A stretch of DNA of 64,000 bases from Bradyrhizobium iriomotense (GTDB lineage: Bacteria; Pseudomonadota; Alphaproteobacteria; Rhizobiales; Xanthobacteraceae). Shown here piece after piece: positions 1 to 8,799 of the stretch (positions are counted from its first letter, which is position 1; every line of letters begins with the position of its first letter). The stretch spans positions 868,001 through 932,000 of the forward strand of contig NZ_JAFCLP010000001.1 in assembly GCF_018129405.1 (NCBI RefSeq), in the 5' to 3' direction. The notes under the pieces are model-generated. The model was not told the origin of the DNA, did no database searches, and saw only the letters and a program-made list of their open reading frames with translations. The position numbers and the translations under genes were made by a program.

Positions 1-883
1 GCGCCGTCGACAGGATCAGCGAGACCGGATTGGCGACGTCCTGGCCTGCGATGTCGGGCGCCGAGCCGTGCGCGGCCTGCGCCATGGCGTAGCGGTCGCC
101 GACATTGAGCGAGCCGCCGAGCCCGAGACTGCCCGACAGCTCCGCGGTGAGGTCGGACAGGATGTCGCCGAACATGTTGGTCGAGACGATCACGTCGAAG
201 CGATCGGGGTTGCGGACGACATGCGCCATCATGGCGTCGACCAGGATGTCGTCGACCGCGAGACCGGGATAGCCCTTCGCCGCTGCGCGGCAGCTGTCGA
301 GGAACATGCCGTCGCCGATCTTGAGCACATTGGCCTTGTGCACGATGGTGAGATGCTTGCGCCGCTTCATCGCGAGACGGCAGGCGGCGTGCGCGATGCG
401 CTCGCAGCACGGACGCGTGATCCGGCGCAGCGAGATCACGACGTCGGGCGTGACCAGCATCTCGCCATTGCCCTGCTCCATGTTGCGGTCGGCGTAAAAC
501 CCTTCGGTGTTCTCGCGCACCACGACGAGGTCGAAATCACTGATGCGGCCGGGCCGCCCCGCATAGGTCCGCGCAGGCCGGACATTGGCGTAGAGATCGA
601 GGTTCTTGCGGAAGTGCCTGGACGGATTGATCTCGCCATGCGCCTCGTCCTTGAAGTCGAAGGTCGCGGTCGGCCCCAAAATGAGGCCGTCGGCGGCGCG
701 GACGATGTCGAGCAGCTCGGGGCGCACCGTCGTGCCTGATAGCTTCAGGCTCGCATGCCCGACCGCATGCTCCTCCAGCCGCAGATTGAGCTGGAAGCGT
801 TCGGACGCCGCGCGCAGCACACCCGATGTCGCGGTCGTGATCTCCGGTCCGATGCCGTCACCGGGCAGAACGACGATTTGCAT
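1..883 (-). CDS. Isocitrate/isopropylmalate dehydrogenase family protein (3' end cut by window)
   Basis: NAD(P)-dependent oxidative decarboxylase of a 2-hydroxy acid (isopropylmalate, isocitrate, tartrate or homoisocitrate type). The reading frame opens with MQIVVLPGDGIGPEIT, the family's N-terminal nucleotide-binding signature. Further in are the substrate lysine stretch HKANVLK and the metal-binding segment around NMFGDILSDL with its conserved aspartates. About 294 residues are present; the family is usually 330-360, so the C-terminus lies outside the window. ATG at 881-883 is the natural start because it leads straight into the beta-strand before GDGIG. It diverges from the MFS gene at 1006. 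Substrate cannot be decided from sequence; the residues suggest a general family member rather than biosynthetic LeuB. Confidence 0.88.
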   Translation of the reverse strand, partial: MQIVVLPGDGIGPEITTATSGVLRAASERFQLNLRLEEHAVGHASLKLSGTTVRPELLDIVRAADGLILGPTATFDFKDEAHGEINPSRHFRKNLDLYANVRPARTYAGRPGRISDFDLVVVRENTEGFYADRNMEQGNGEMLVTPDVVISLRRITRPCCERIAHAACRLAMKRRKHLTIVHKANVLKIGDGMFLDSCRAAAKGYPGLAVDDILVDAMMAHVVRNPDRFDVIVSTNMFGDILSDLTAELSGSLGLGGSLNVGDRYAMAQAAHGSAPDIAGQDVANPVSLILSTA

Positions 884-1005
884 GGCGCTTCCCCAAAATT
901 GCAGCAATCGCGCGATCATACGCCGGTGCGATGCGAGATCGCCTCACCTTCGCGCATACACAGCATGCAAGCATATGCCTGTGGAAGGCGGCGCCTCCGT
1001 AGTAC

Positions 1006-2442
1006 ATGCCAAACGTCACTCAAGCTACGCCGTCGGAGCAACGCGCAAACGCAATGACAATCACGTTACCTGTCGCCGCGCGCGAGCCCGACCACATCAC
1101 CGCCGACGGCCTTCCGGCTGCGCAGCGGCGCTGGGCGATCGCTGCGATCTTCACGGCGCTGGCGATGGCCTCGCTCGACACCGCGATCGCCAACATCGCA
1201 CTGCCCGCCATTGCCGCCGACCTGCATGTCACACCGGAGCAGTCGGTCTGGGTGGTCAATGTCTACCAGATCGCGCTGGTGGCGACGCTGCTGCCGCTGG
1301 GCGCGCTCGGCGAGATCGTCGGGCATCAGCGCATCTATCTCGGCGGCCTGATCCTGTTCACCATCGCCTCGCTGCTCTGCGCGGTGGCGTGGTCGCTGGA
1401 CAGCCTCCTGGTGGCGCGCACGCTGCAAGGCCTTGGCGCCAGCGGCATCATGAGCGTCAACACGGCGCTGGTGCGCTTCGTCTATCCCGGCCGGATGCTG
1501 GGCCGCGGTTTTGGTCACAACGCGCTTGTTGTCGCCACCGCCTTCACCTTCGGACCGTCGATCGCCTCCGCCATCCTCGCGCTCGGCCCGTGGCCGTGGC
1601 TGTTCGCGGTCAACATTCCCTTCGGACTGGTTGCGACCGGCATCGGCTTTGCGATGCTGCCGAAGACCCCGCGGGCCGATCACGGCTTCGATTTCCTCGG
1701 CGCGATCCTGGCATCGGCCTGCCTCGGCCTGTTCATCACGGGCATCGGCAGCGCCGCGCACAATCTGTCGCCTGTTGTCGTGGGCATCGAGCTGGTCGCG
1801 GCCATCGCGTTCGGCTTCATCCTGACGCGCCGCCATGCCGACCATCCCGCGCCGATGCTGCCGATCGACCTGTTCAGCCGTCCCATGTTCGCGCTGTCGG
1901 CGGCGACGGCCGTGTGCTCCTTCGCCGTGCAGGGCCTCGCCTTCGTCTCGCTGCCGTTCTATTTCGAGGACGTGCTCGGGCGCTCGCAGGTCGAGACCGG
2001 CTTCTTCATGACGCCGTGGCCGCTGGTGGTCGGCATCATGGCGCCGATCGCGGGGCGCCTCTCCGACCGGCACAAGGTCGGCCTGCTCGGCGGCATCGGC
2101 CTCGTGCTGCTTGGCCTCGGCATGGCATTGCTCGCGATGCTGCCGGCCAATCCTGCCATCCCCGACATCATCTGGCGGATGGTGATCTGCGGCATGGGCT
2201 TCGGCTTCTTTCAGGCGCCGAACATGAAGGCGGTGATGTCGAGCGCGCCGCCCCATCGCAGCGGCAGCGCCTCCGGCATTGTCGCGACTGCGCGGTTGAC
2301 CGGGCAGACTACTGGGGCGGCGCTCGCCGCCCTCTGCTTTGCGCTTGCGGGGCACGACGGCGCAACCGTCGCGCTGGCTCTCGGCGCAGGCTTTGCCGCG
2401 CTTGGCAGCGTGATGAGCTTTTTGCGGCTCGCGGTGAAGTAA
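1006..2442 (+). CDS. MFS transporter, DHA2 (EmrB/QacA-like) drug:proton antiporter
   Basis: A 478-residue integral membrane protein with a short cytoplasmic N-terminus and many alternating hydrophobic stretches, consistent with the 14-helix DHA2 family. The first helix contains a motif like LDTAIANIALPAIA (motif D1 of 14-TMS exporters), and the loop after helix 2 carries GALGEIVGHQRIYLGG, the MFS motif A region. Likely role: export of a toxic compound across the inner membrane driven by protons; the ligand is unknown. ATG at 1006 is used, but an in-frame ATG at 1054 just before the conserved part is also possible. No regulator or outer-membrane partner is adjacent. It ends six bases before the convergent radical SAM gene. 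Confidence 0.9.
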   Translation: MPNVTQATPSEQRANAMTITLPVAAREPDHITADGLPAAQRRWAIAAIFTALAMASLDTAIANIALPAIAADLHVTPEQSVWVVNVYQIALVATLLPLGALGEIVGHQRIYLGGLILFTIASLLCAVAWSLDSLLVARTLQGLGASGIMSVNTALVRFVYPGRMLGRGFGHNALVVATAFTFGPSIASAILALGPWPWLFAVNIPFGLVATGIGFAMLPKTPRADHGFDFLGAILASACLGLFITGIGSAAHNLSPVVVGIELVAAIAFGFILTRRHADHPAPMLPIDLFSRPMFALSAATAVCSFAVQGLAFVSLPFYFEDVLGRSQVETGFFMTPWPLVVGIMAPIAGRLSDRHKVGLLGGIGLVLLGLGMALLAMLPANPAIPDIIWRMVICGMGFGFFQAPNMKAVMSSAPPHRSGSASGIVATARLTGQTTGAALAALCFALAGHDGATVALALGAGFAALGSVMSFLRLAVK

Positions 2443-2447
2443 GGCTC

Positions 2448-4064
2448 TTAAGCCAGGTGGCGGGCAGCCGTCACGTCCACGGTCGCGGCTGGAACGACCG
2501 TCTCCTCGTCGAGCGCGGCCAGCCGCCCGTCGATGGCGGCGATGACCTTGCGCGAGAACGGCCCGAGATGCGCATAGGCGGCGATCATCTGCACGGCAAT
2601 GCGCGCCGATGAGGTGTCGCGCTTGGCGCAGTTCATGAAGGTCTGCCAGAGCGGCCCGCGCGCCTCGGGAAGGGCGGTGACGACGCGGTGCACCGTCTCC
2701 ATCGCCCCGAGCCGGGCGCGGATATCTCCTTCGGCGAGTTCGGGGCGCTGCCTGGATCGGTCGAGCAGCGTCATCAGGCGGTCGACGCGTGCTGCGTAGG
2801 CGGCCGGGCTGTAGATGTGCTCCAGCACCCGCTTGTAGTCCATCAGGATGTCGCGCAACGGGCGGACCGGATCGAAGTTGATGCCGGCCGTGCACTGATC
2901 GGCTCCGATGGTCGGCGCCACATCATGGCCCGTATGCAGCCGGCCTTCGCGCTCGAGGCGGCGCGTGAGCTGCGTGTTCGGCAAGGCATAGAGCAGGCCG
3001 ACCATGGCGACGGGAATCGCAGCCTCCTCGATGAAATCGATCATCGCCTCCGCCATCGAGACCTTCTCGTTGTCGAAGCCGACGATGAAGCCCGCGGTGA
3101 CCAGCATGCCGGCGGCGTAGATCTTGTGGATGCTCTCGGCGATGTTGCGCCGCGTGTTCTGCTTCTTGCGCATCGCGACCAGCGTCGCAGGATCCGGGCT
3201 CTCGATGCCGACGAAGATGCCGAAGAAGTTCGCGGCGCCCATCAGCTCCAGCAGTTCAGGATCGTCGGCGAGATTGACCGAAGCTTCGGTCGACAGCTCG
3301 AAGGGATAGTTGTGGGCGCGCTGCCACTCGGCGAGCTGCGGCAGGAATTGCCGCAGCGACTTCTTGTTGCCGATGAAATTGTCGTCGACGAAGTCGAGAT
3401 GGCCGCGGTAGCCCATCCGGTAGAGCGTCTCGAGCTCGACGAACATCTGCTCGGTCGTCTTGGTCCGCGGCACGCGCCCGTAGAGCTCGATGATGTCGCA
3501 GAATTCGCAGGTGAACGGGCAGCCGCGCGAATACTGCACACCGATATAGAGATAGTCCTCGAATTTGAGCAGGTCGAAGCGCGGCACCGGCGTCTTGGTA
3601 ACGTCGGCCTGGAATTTCGGCGCGGTGAAGACACCGGAGCGGGCCCCGCCCTCCCAGGCGGCGATGAACTCATCGATGACGCCCTCGGCCTCGCCGAGCA
3701 CCCGGAAGTCGGCGCGCTCGTAGATGTGGGGGCTGGAAGTGGGATCGGGCCCACCGACCACCACCGGCTTGCCGGCGTCGCGGCAGAGCTCGATCAGGCG
3801 CAGCGTATCGGACTGTTGCGGCAACATGCCGCCGGTGAAGACGACGTCGGCCCAGGCGAGGTCCTCGTCACTGAAGGCCTGCGTGTTGCAATCGATCAGC
3901 CGGACCGTCCAGCTCTCGGGCAGCATCGCGGCAACGGTGATGAGGCCCAAGGGGGCGGCAGGGCGCTTGACGCCCAACACCTTGCAGGATTCGCCAAAGC
4001 TCCAGAAGGACTCTGCCGAGAACAGCGGATAGAGCATTAGCACGTTGGGACCCGGCACGTTCAT
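2448..4064 (-). CDS. B12-binding domain radical SAM protein (DUF4070 type)
   Basis: 538 residues. The N-terminal third matches a cobalamin-binding Rossmann domain, with the hydrophobic strand VVFTGGMLPQQ and VVVGGPDPTSSP. It is followed by the radical SAM core with the cluster motif CPFTCEFC (CX3CX2C) and a glycine-rich SAM-binding region. The C-terminal DUF4070-like tail completes the family length. Members include methylases such as the hopanoid C-2 methylase HpnP as well as uncharacterised enzymes; no hopanoid gene is adjacent, so a specific substrate is not assigned. ATG at 4062-4064 is chosen because AAAGGAG lies a few bases upstream; a longer frame reaching 4346 would be translated without a ribosome-binding site. 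Convergent with the MFS gene. Confidence 0.85.
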   Translation of the reverse strand: MNVPGPNVLMLYPLFSAESFWSFGESCKVLGVKRPAAPLGLITVAAMLPESWTVRLIDCNTQAFSDEDLAWADVVFTGGMLPQQSDTLRLIELCRDAGKPVVVGGPDPTSSPHIYERADFRVLGEAEGVIDEFIAAWEGGARSGVFTAPKFQADVTKTPVPRFDLLKFEDYLYIGVQYSRGCPFTCEFCDIIELYGRVPRTKTTEQMFVELETLYRMGYRGHLDFVDDNFIGNKKSLRQFLPQLAEWQRAHNYPFELSTEASVNLADDPELLELMGAANFFGIFVGIESPDPATLVAMRKKQNTRRNIAESIHKIYAAGMLVTAGFIVGFDNEKVSMAEAMIDFIEEAAIPVAMVGLLYALPNTQLTRRLEREGRLHTGHDVAPTIGADQCTAGINFDPVRPLRDILMDYKRVLEHIYSPAAYAARVDRLMTLLDRSRQRPELAEGDIRARLGAMETVHRVVTALPEARGPLWQTFMNCAKRDTSSARIAVQMIAAYAHLGPFSRKVIAAIDGRLAALDEETVVPAATVDVTAARHLA

Positions 4065-4376
4065 GGAACTCCTTTTGACTCGGGTGCAGTGTAGCAAAGC
4101 ATTTCCGTCTTGCACCACGGCAAAAGGGACAAACTGTCGCCCAACTTCCTGCGCAGGAACCGCAGGACGTCGCCCCAGGCCGCGGGCTGGCCTTGGGCGC
4201 AGCCTCACCTGCCGGGAACCGGGCAAGGCGCAACACCGCTCTCCCCATATTCTTCCCGGCGCATGCCAGCTTCTTGTGCGGCCACCCCGCAGACTCTTGA
4301 TTTGAACAGTTCCAATTTGCCGGACACATTGCGCCCCTGAGTCCAATCGGTGGATTGGGCCAATCAGGGGACTGCG
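4065..4376. promoter_or_regulatory. Divergent intergenic region with two small palindromes
   Basis: This 312-base region separates the radical SAM gene (left) from the molybdenum hydroxylase operon (right), so it should hold both promoters. No clear -35/-10 pair was recognised. Two short dyads are visible: GAAC-A-GTTC at 4304-4312, and CCAATC-GGTG-GATTGG at 4343-4358 which lies about 20 bases before the start codon at 4377. The second could be an operator or a small hairpin in the leader. ORFs drawn through the region have no ribosome-binding site or recognisable product. Confidence 0.35.
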
Positions 4377-4826
4377 ATGGCAAACCTAACAATCAACGAA
4401 AAAAACTTCACGCTCGACGTCGAGCCGGATACGCCGCTGCTCTGGGCGATCCGCGAGAATGCCGGCCTGACCGGCACCAAATATGGCTGCGGCATCGCAC
4501 AATGCGGCGCCTGCACGGTGCACATCGACGGCGTCGCCACCCGCTCCTGCGGCGTCTCGGTCGCCGAGGCCGAGGGCAAGAAGATCACCACGATCGAGGG
4601 ACTCGCCTCCGGCGCCACGCTGCACAAGGTGCAGGAAGCCTGGATCGCGAAGGACGTTCCGCAATGCGGCTATTGCCAGAGCGGCATGATCATGGCGGTG
4701 GCGGCGCTGCTGAGCGAGAAGCCGAAACCGACCGACGCCGACATCGACGAGGCCATCACCAATATCTGCCGCTGCGGCACCTTCCAGCAGGTGCGCGAAG
4801 CGATCCACACGATCGCCAGCGCGTAA
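4377..4826 (+). CDS. (2Fe-2S)-binding subunit of a molybdenum hydroxylase (isoquinoline 1-oxidoreductase alpha type)
   Basis: 149-residue small subunit carrying the two [2Fe-2S] clusters that pass electrons from the molybdenum site. The N-terminal plant-ferredoxin domain has [10 protein letters not shown] followed by a fourth cysteine (CX4CX2CX11C, roughly residues 39-62), and the C-terminal helical domain has QCGYCQSG and ICRCGTF. ATG at 4377 begins the canonical MANLTINEK strand; the upstream in-frame GTG at 4350 would add nine unrelated residues. The large subunit starts 11 bases after the stop with TAAGGAG between them, so they are translated together. No FAD subunit is present, which fits the two-subunit isoquinoline/aldehyde oxidoreductase class rather than xanthine dehydrogenase. 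Confidence 0.92.
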   Translation: MANLTINEKNFTLDVEPDTPLLWAIRENAGLTGTKYGCGIAQCGACTVHIDGVATRSCGVSVAEAEGKKITTIEGLASGATLHKVQEAWIAKDVPQCGYCQSGMIMAVAALLSEKPKPTDADIDEAITNICRCGTFQQVREAIHTIASA

Positions 4827-4837
4827 GGAGCCGCCCC

Positions 4838-7024
4838 ATGAACAAGCACGTCTCTCCCAAGATGAACCGCCGTGCCTTCGTCATCGGCACCGCTGCTGTC
4901 GGCGCAGGCCTTGCAATCGGCCTCGACATCCCCTTCGGCGGCCCCACTGTGGTGCGCGCCGCCGACGGCTCGCCCGAGATCGGCGCCTGGGTCGTGGTCA
5001 GGCCCGACGACACCGTCGTGATCCGCATCGCCCGCTCCGAGATGGGCCAGGGCTCGCTCACGGGCCTTGCCCAGCTCGTCGCCGAGGAGCTCGAATGCGA
5101 CTGGTCGAAGGTCACGACCGAATATCCGACGCCCGGCCAGAGCGTCGCCCGCAAGCGCGTCTGGGGCGATTTCTCCACTGGCGGCAGCCGCGGCATCCGC
5201 TCCTCGCAGGACTATGTCCGCAAGGGCGGCGCCACCGCGCGCGTGATGCTGATCGAGGCCGCCGCCAATGAATGGAAAGTGCCGGCGTCCGAATGCAGCG
5301 TAGCCAGGGGCGTCATCACCCATAAGGCATCGGGCCGGACCACGACCTACGGCAAGGTCGCCGAGGCCGCGGCCAAGCTGACGCCGCCGGCCGACGTCAA
5401 GCTCAAGGATCCCAAGGACTGGACGATCGTGGGCAAAGGCTTGCTACGGCTCGACACCGCCGACAAGACCACCGGCGCGATGGTCTACGGCATCGATGTC
5501 AAGCTGCCCGGCATGCTGAACGCCGCGATCAAGGACTGCCCGGTGTTCGGCGGCAAGCTGAAGAGCTATGACGAGGCCAAGGTCACCGGCATGAAAGGCG
5601 TCAAGAAGGTCGTCAAGGTCGGCGATACCGCGGTCGCGGTGGTAGCCGACACGTGGTGGCACGCCAAGACCGCACTGGAAGCACTGCCGATCGTCTGGGA
5701 CGAAGGCGACAACGCCAAGGTCTCCAGCGAGTCGATCGCGAAGTGGCTAGCGGAAGGCCTCGACAACGACCAGCCGGCCTATGTCGGCAACAAGAACGGT
5801 GACGCCAAGACGGCAATCGCCAGTGCCGTCAAGAAGGTCGAGGCCGTCTACTCCTATCCCTACCAGAACCACGCCACCATGGAGCCGATGAACGCCACCG
5901 CGCTCTACACGGCGGACAGGTGCGAGGTCTGGTGCGGCACGCAGAACGGCGAAGCCGCCTTCGCGGCGGTGCTGGAGGCGTCCGGCCTGCCGGCGGAGAA
6001 GTGCGATGTGCACAAGGTGATGCCGGGCGGTGGCTTCGGCCGGCGCGGCCAGACCGACTATGTCCGCCAGGCCGTCATGGTCGCCAAGCAGATGCCGGGC
6101 ACGCCCGTCAAGCTGTTGTGGTCGCGCGAAGAGGACATGGCGCACGGTCGCTATCACCCGATCACCCAGTGCAAGATGACCGGCGCGTTCGATGCCAACA
6201 ACAACCTGGTCGCGCTGCACTACCGCCTGTCCGGGCAATCGATCCTGTTCTCGCTCCGCCCCGAAGCGCTGCAGAACGGCATGGATCCGGCGGCATTCCA
6301 GGGCGTCGCCCAATCCGGCGAAGCCGCGTTCGGCTACTCGGTGCCGAACCTGCTGGTCGAGCATGCGATGCGCAACCCGCACGTCCCGCCGGGCTTCTGG
6401 CGCGGCGTCAACGTCAATCACAACGCGATCTACATGGAATGCTTCATGGACGAGCTCGCCCATGCCGCAGGCCAGGACCCGCTCGAGTTCCGCCGCAAGC
6501 TGATGGGCAACCACCCCAAGCATCTGGCGGTGCTCAATGCGGTCGCCGAGAAGATTGGCTGGAGCACGCCGGCGCCGCAGGGCGTCTATCGTGGCATCGC
6601 GCAGGTGATGGGCTATGGCAGCTACGTTGCCGGCGCCGCTGAGATCTCGGTGACCGAGGGCAACAAGATCAAGGTGCATCGCATCGTCGCCTCCACCGAT
6701 CCCGGCTACATCGTCAACCCGGCGCAGGTGGAGCGGCAGATCGCTGGCTCCTTCGTCTATGGCCTCTCGGCGCTGTTCTACGGCGGCTGCACCGTCAAGG
6801 ACGGCAAGATCGAGCAAAGCAACTTCGACACCTACAACTCGATGCGTATCAACGAGATGCCGAAGGTGGAGTCGGTGATGGTGCCGAGCGGCGGGTTCTG
6901 GGGCGGCGTCGGCGAGCCGACCATCGGCGTTGCGGCGCCGGCCGTGCTCAACGCCTATTTCGCGGCAACCGGCAAGCGCATCCGCTCGGTGCCGCTGCGC
7001 GACCAGAACATCACCTTCGCTTAA
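4838..7024 (+). CDS. Molybdopterin-binding subunit of a periplasmic xanthine dehydrogenase-family oxidoreductase (IorB-like)
   Basis: 728 residues. A twin-arginine signal (MNRRAFVIGTAAVGAG) shows that the folded, cofactor-loaded complex goes to the periplasm. Molybdopterin-cytosine-dinucleotide contacts are seen at SEMGQGSLTG and GGGFGRRGQTDY, and the catalytic glutamate is in GVGEPTIG near the C-terminus. Length and layout match the beta subunit of isoquinoline 1-oxidoreductase and related aldehyde oxidases. Substrate is unknown: an N-heterocycle or an aldehyde are the usual options. Electrons would leave through the small subunit to a c-type cytochrome; none is encoded between this gene and the terminator hairpin at 7035. 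ATG at 4838 is supported by AAGGAG eight bases upstream. Confidence 0.92.
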   Translation: MNKHVSPKMNRRAFVIGTAAVGAGLAIGLDIPFGGPTVVRAADGSPEIGAWVVVRPDDTVVIRIARSEMGQGSLTGLAQLVAEELECDWSKVTTEYPTPGQSVARKRVWGDFSTGGSRGIRSSQDYVRKGGATARVMLIEAAANEWKVPASECSVARGVITHKASGRTTTYGKVAEAAAKLTPPADVKLKDPKDWTIVGKGLLRLDTADKTTGAMVYGIDVKLPGMLNAAIKDCPVFGGKLKSYDEAKVTGMKGVKKVVKVGDTAVAVVADTWWHAKTALEALPIVWDEGDNAKVSSESIAKWLAEGLDNDQPAYVGNKNGDAKTAIASAVKKVEAVYSYPYQNHATMEPMNATALYTADRCEVWCGTQNGEAAFAAVLEASGLPAEKCDVHKVMPGGGFGRRGQTDYVRQAVMVAKQMPGTPVKLLWSREEDMAHGRYHPITQCKMTGAFDANNNLVALHYRLSGQSILFSLRPEALQNGMDPAAFQGVAQSGEAAFGYSVPNLLVEHAMRNPHVPPGFWRGVNVNHNAIYMECFMDELAHAAGQDPLEFRRKLMGNHPKHLAVLNAVAEKIGWSTPAPQGVYRGIAQVMGYGSYVAGAAEISVTEGNKIKVHRIVASTDPGYIVNPAQVERQIAGSFVYGLSALFYGGCTVKDGKIEQSNFDTYNSMRINEMPKVESVMVPSGGFWGGVGEPTIGVAAPAVLNAYFAATGKRIRSVPLRDQNITFA

Positions 7025-7034
7025 AGCAGCATGC

Positions 7035-7070
7035 TGTGGCGGCGAGAGATTGCCGCCACAGCCCTTTTCC
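7035..7070 (+). terminator. Hairpin terminator after the molybdenum hydroxylase operon
   Basis: A perfect 9-base inverted repeat TGTGGCGGC / GCCGCCACA (7035-7043 and 7052-7060) with an 8-base loop starts 11 bases after the stop codon and is followed by GCCCTTTTCC. This resembles a weak rho-independent terminator. It separates the molybdenum hydroxylase from the sulfur-oxidation genes and falls inside the longest possible reading of the next gene, which argues against that gene starting at 7031. Confidence 0.65.
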
Positions 7071-7072
7071 AG

Positions 7073-8356
7073 ATGCCCCTGATGACCACGCGCCCGGTGA
7101 CACGGCGCAATGCCGTATTCGGCATCACCATGGCGGCCGCAGCATTAGTGCGGCCATCGATTTCGCGCGCGCAATCCACGGGACGTATCGTCGTGGTCGG
7201 CGGCGGTTTCGGCGGCGCGGCTTGCGCCCGCGCGCTGAAGCGCGCGCAGGGAGACTTGCAGGTCATCCTGATCGAACCCAACGCGGTCTTCGCCTCCTGT
7301 CCCTTCAGCAACGAGGTGATCGCGGGCCTGCGCGACATCGACGCGCAGCGTTTCGGCTACGACAAGCTCGCCGCCGAGGGCATCATCGTGATCGGCCAGG
7401 CCGTGACCGCGATCGAGCCGGACCGGCGCAGCGTGATGACGACCGACGGCGTCGCGCTGCCTTACGACCGTCTCGTGCTCTCGCCCGGCATCGACTTCCA
7501 TGTCGAGGCCCTGCCCGGCTATGACTCCGCCGCATCGGAAAAGATGCCGCACGCCTGGAAGGCCGGCGTCCAGACGCTGTTGCTCCGCCGACAGTTGGAG
7601 GCGATGGAAGACGGCGGCACGGTCGCCATTGCAATCCCTGCCAATCCCTCGCGCTGCCCGCCGGCGCCTTACGAGCGCGCCAGCCTGATCGCGCATTACC
7701 TGAAGACGAAGAAGCCGCGCTCGAAAGTGCTGGTCCTCGATGCCAAGGACAGTTTCTCCCAGCAGCGGCTGTTCGAGAAGGCGTGGAAGGAGCTCTACGG
7801 CGACATGATCGAGCGCATTGGCCTGTCGCAAGGCGGCCGCGTGACCTCCGTCGATGCCACGACCAGGACTATCGTCACCGAATTCGGCAACTACACGCCT
7901 GACGTCGCCAACGTCATTCCGCCGCAACGTGCCGGGCGCATTGCCGAGATCGCGGGCGCGGCGGACCACACCGGCTGGTGCCCGATCGACCCTGTCACCT
8001 TCGAGTCAAAACTCGTTCCGAATATCCACGTCATCGGTGATGCCTGCCTCGGTGGCGGCATCCCCAAATCGGCCTCAGCCGCCAGCGCGCAAGGCAAGGC
8101 CTGCGCCGCGGTGATTGTCGCTTTGCTCGCGGGCCGTGCGCCGGAGGCGCCACGGCTGACCGGCGTCTGCTACAACACCCTCGCACCCGGTTACGGCTTT
8201 TCGCTCGCCGGCAATTACCAGCCCAGGGGCGACATCTTCGCCGAGGTCGAGGGCGGTGCGACCAGCCCGGTCGATGCTCCGCGCGAATTGCGAGCCCGCG
8301 AGGCCGCCGAGGCCGAGCGCTGGTTTCAAACCATCACGGCGGATACCTTTGGCTAG
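7073..8356 (+). CDS. soxF: Flavocytochrome c sulfide dehydrogenase flavoprotein subunit (FccB/SoxF-like)
   Basis: About 427 residues, FAD-dependent. A twin-arginine export signal (VTRRNAVFGITMAAAA) is followed by the FAD-binding GXGXXG strand VVVGGGFGGAACARAL. Two cysteines typical of the FccB redox disulfide are visible, in SRCPPAPYERAS and in TGVCYNTLAPGYG, and the C-terminal FAD contact is HVIGDACLGGG. It would oxidise sulfide, or act as the SoxF accessory protein, in the periplasm, handing electrons to a c-type cytochrome. Start candidates are ATG 7073 and 7082; 7031 lies in a hairpin. The next gene, soxX, begins inside the last codons, so this is the first gene of the operon. Confidence 0.9.
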   Translation: MPLMTTRPVTRRNAVFGITMAAAALVRPSISRAQSTGRIVVVGGGFGGAACARALKRAQGDLQVILIEPNAVFASCPFSNEVIAGLRDIDAQRFGYDKLAAEGIIVIGQAVTAIEPDRRSVMTTDGVALPYDRLVLSPGIDFHVEALPGYDSAASEKMPHAWKAGVQTLLLRRQLEAMEDGGTVAIAIPANPSRCPPAPYERASLIAHYLKTKKPRSKVLVLDAKDSFSQQRLFEKAWKELYGDMIERIGLSQGGRVTSVDATTRTIVTEFGNYTPDVANVIPPQRAGRIAEIAGAADHTGWCPIDPVTFESKLVPNIHVIGDACLGGGIPKSASAASAQGKACAAVIVALLAGRAPEAPRLTGVCYNTLAPGYGFSLAGNYQPRGDIFAEVEGGATSPVDAPRELRAREAAEAERWFQTITADTFG

Positions 8357-8795
8357 ATCATCGGTCCATATCGCAGCGCTGATCGCCGCCGGCCTCGCCT
8401 GCAGCGCGAGCGCGGACGAGCTCGTGCCCTACAAGATCGTCGGCGACGGCATTCCACAATCGCTCACCGGCGCGTCCGGCGATGCCGCGCGCGGGCGCGC
8501 GTTGGTGCTGGCGCGCACGACGACCTGCATCCTCTGCCATTCCGGCCCGTTTCCGGAAACGCGGTTCCAGGGCGACCTCGCGCCTGATCTCACGGGCGCC
8601 GGGAACCGGTGGTCGGCGAGCCAGTTGCGGCTTCGTCTGGTCGATGCGGCGCGCTTCAACCCGGAGACCATCATGCCATCCTATTATCGCAACGACGGCC
8701 TCGTCCGCGTCGGGCGCAGTTTTTCCGGCAAGCCGATCTTGTCGGCTGCGGAGATCGAGGACATCGTGACCTTTCTTGCAACGCTTCGGGACTAG
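8349..8795 (+). CDS. soxX: Sulfur oxidation c-type cytochrome SoxX
   Basis: 148 residues with a Sec signal ending near ASADE, then one haem-binding motif CILCH at about residues 60-64. The strings NRWSASQLRLRLVD and ETIMPSYYR, the latter holding the distal methionine ligand, are characteristic of SoxX. SoxX pairs with SoxA to form the SoxAX cytochrome that couples thiosulfate to the SoxYZ carrier in the periplasm. The likely start is TTG at 8349, which overlaps the stop codon of the flavoprotein gene; earlier in-frame ATG codons lie well inside that gene and would disrupt the signal peptide. SoxY starts five bases after the stop. Confidence 0.9.
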   Translation: MARSSVHIAALIAAGLACSASADELVPYKIVGDGIPQSLTGASGDAARGRALVLARTTTCILCHSGPFPETRFQGDLAPDLTGAGNRWSASQLRLRLVDAARFNPETIMPSYYRNDGLVRVGRSFSGKPILSAAEIEDIVTFLATLRD

Positions 8796-8799
8796 GCTC

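Noticed and set aside
606-2612. A 668-codon plus-strand frame overlapping the MFS gene in another phase
   Set aside because: Translation is arginine-rich with no hydrophobic helices; the MFS frame has proper motifs and membrane segments.
4355-4837. N-terminal extension of the molybdopterin subunit by 161 residues
   Set aside because: It overlaps the 2Fe-2S subunit in another phase and has no protein-like features. The Tat signal begins at 4838, after a ribosome-binding site.
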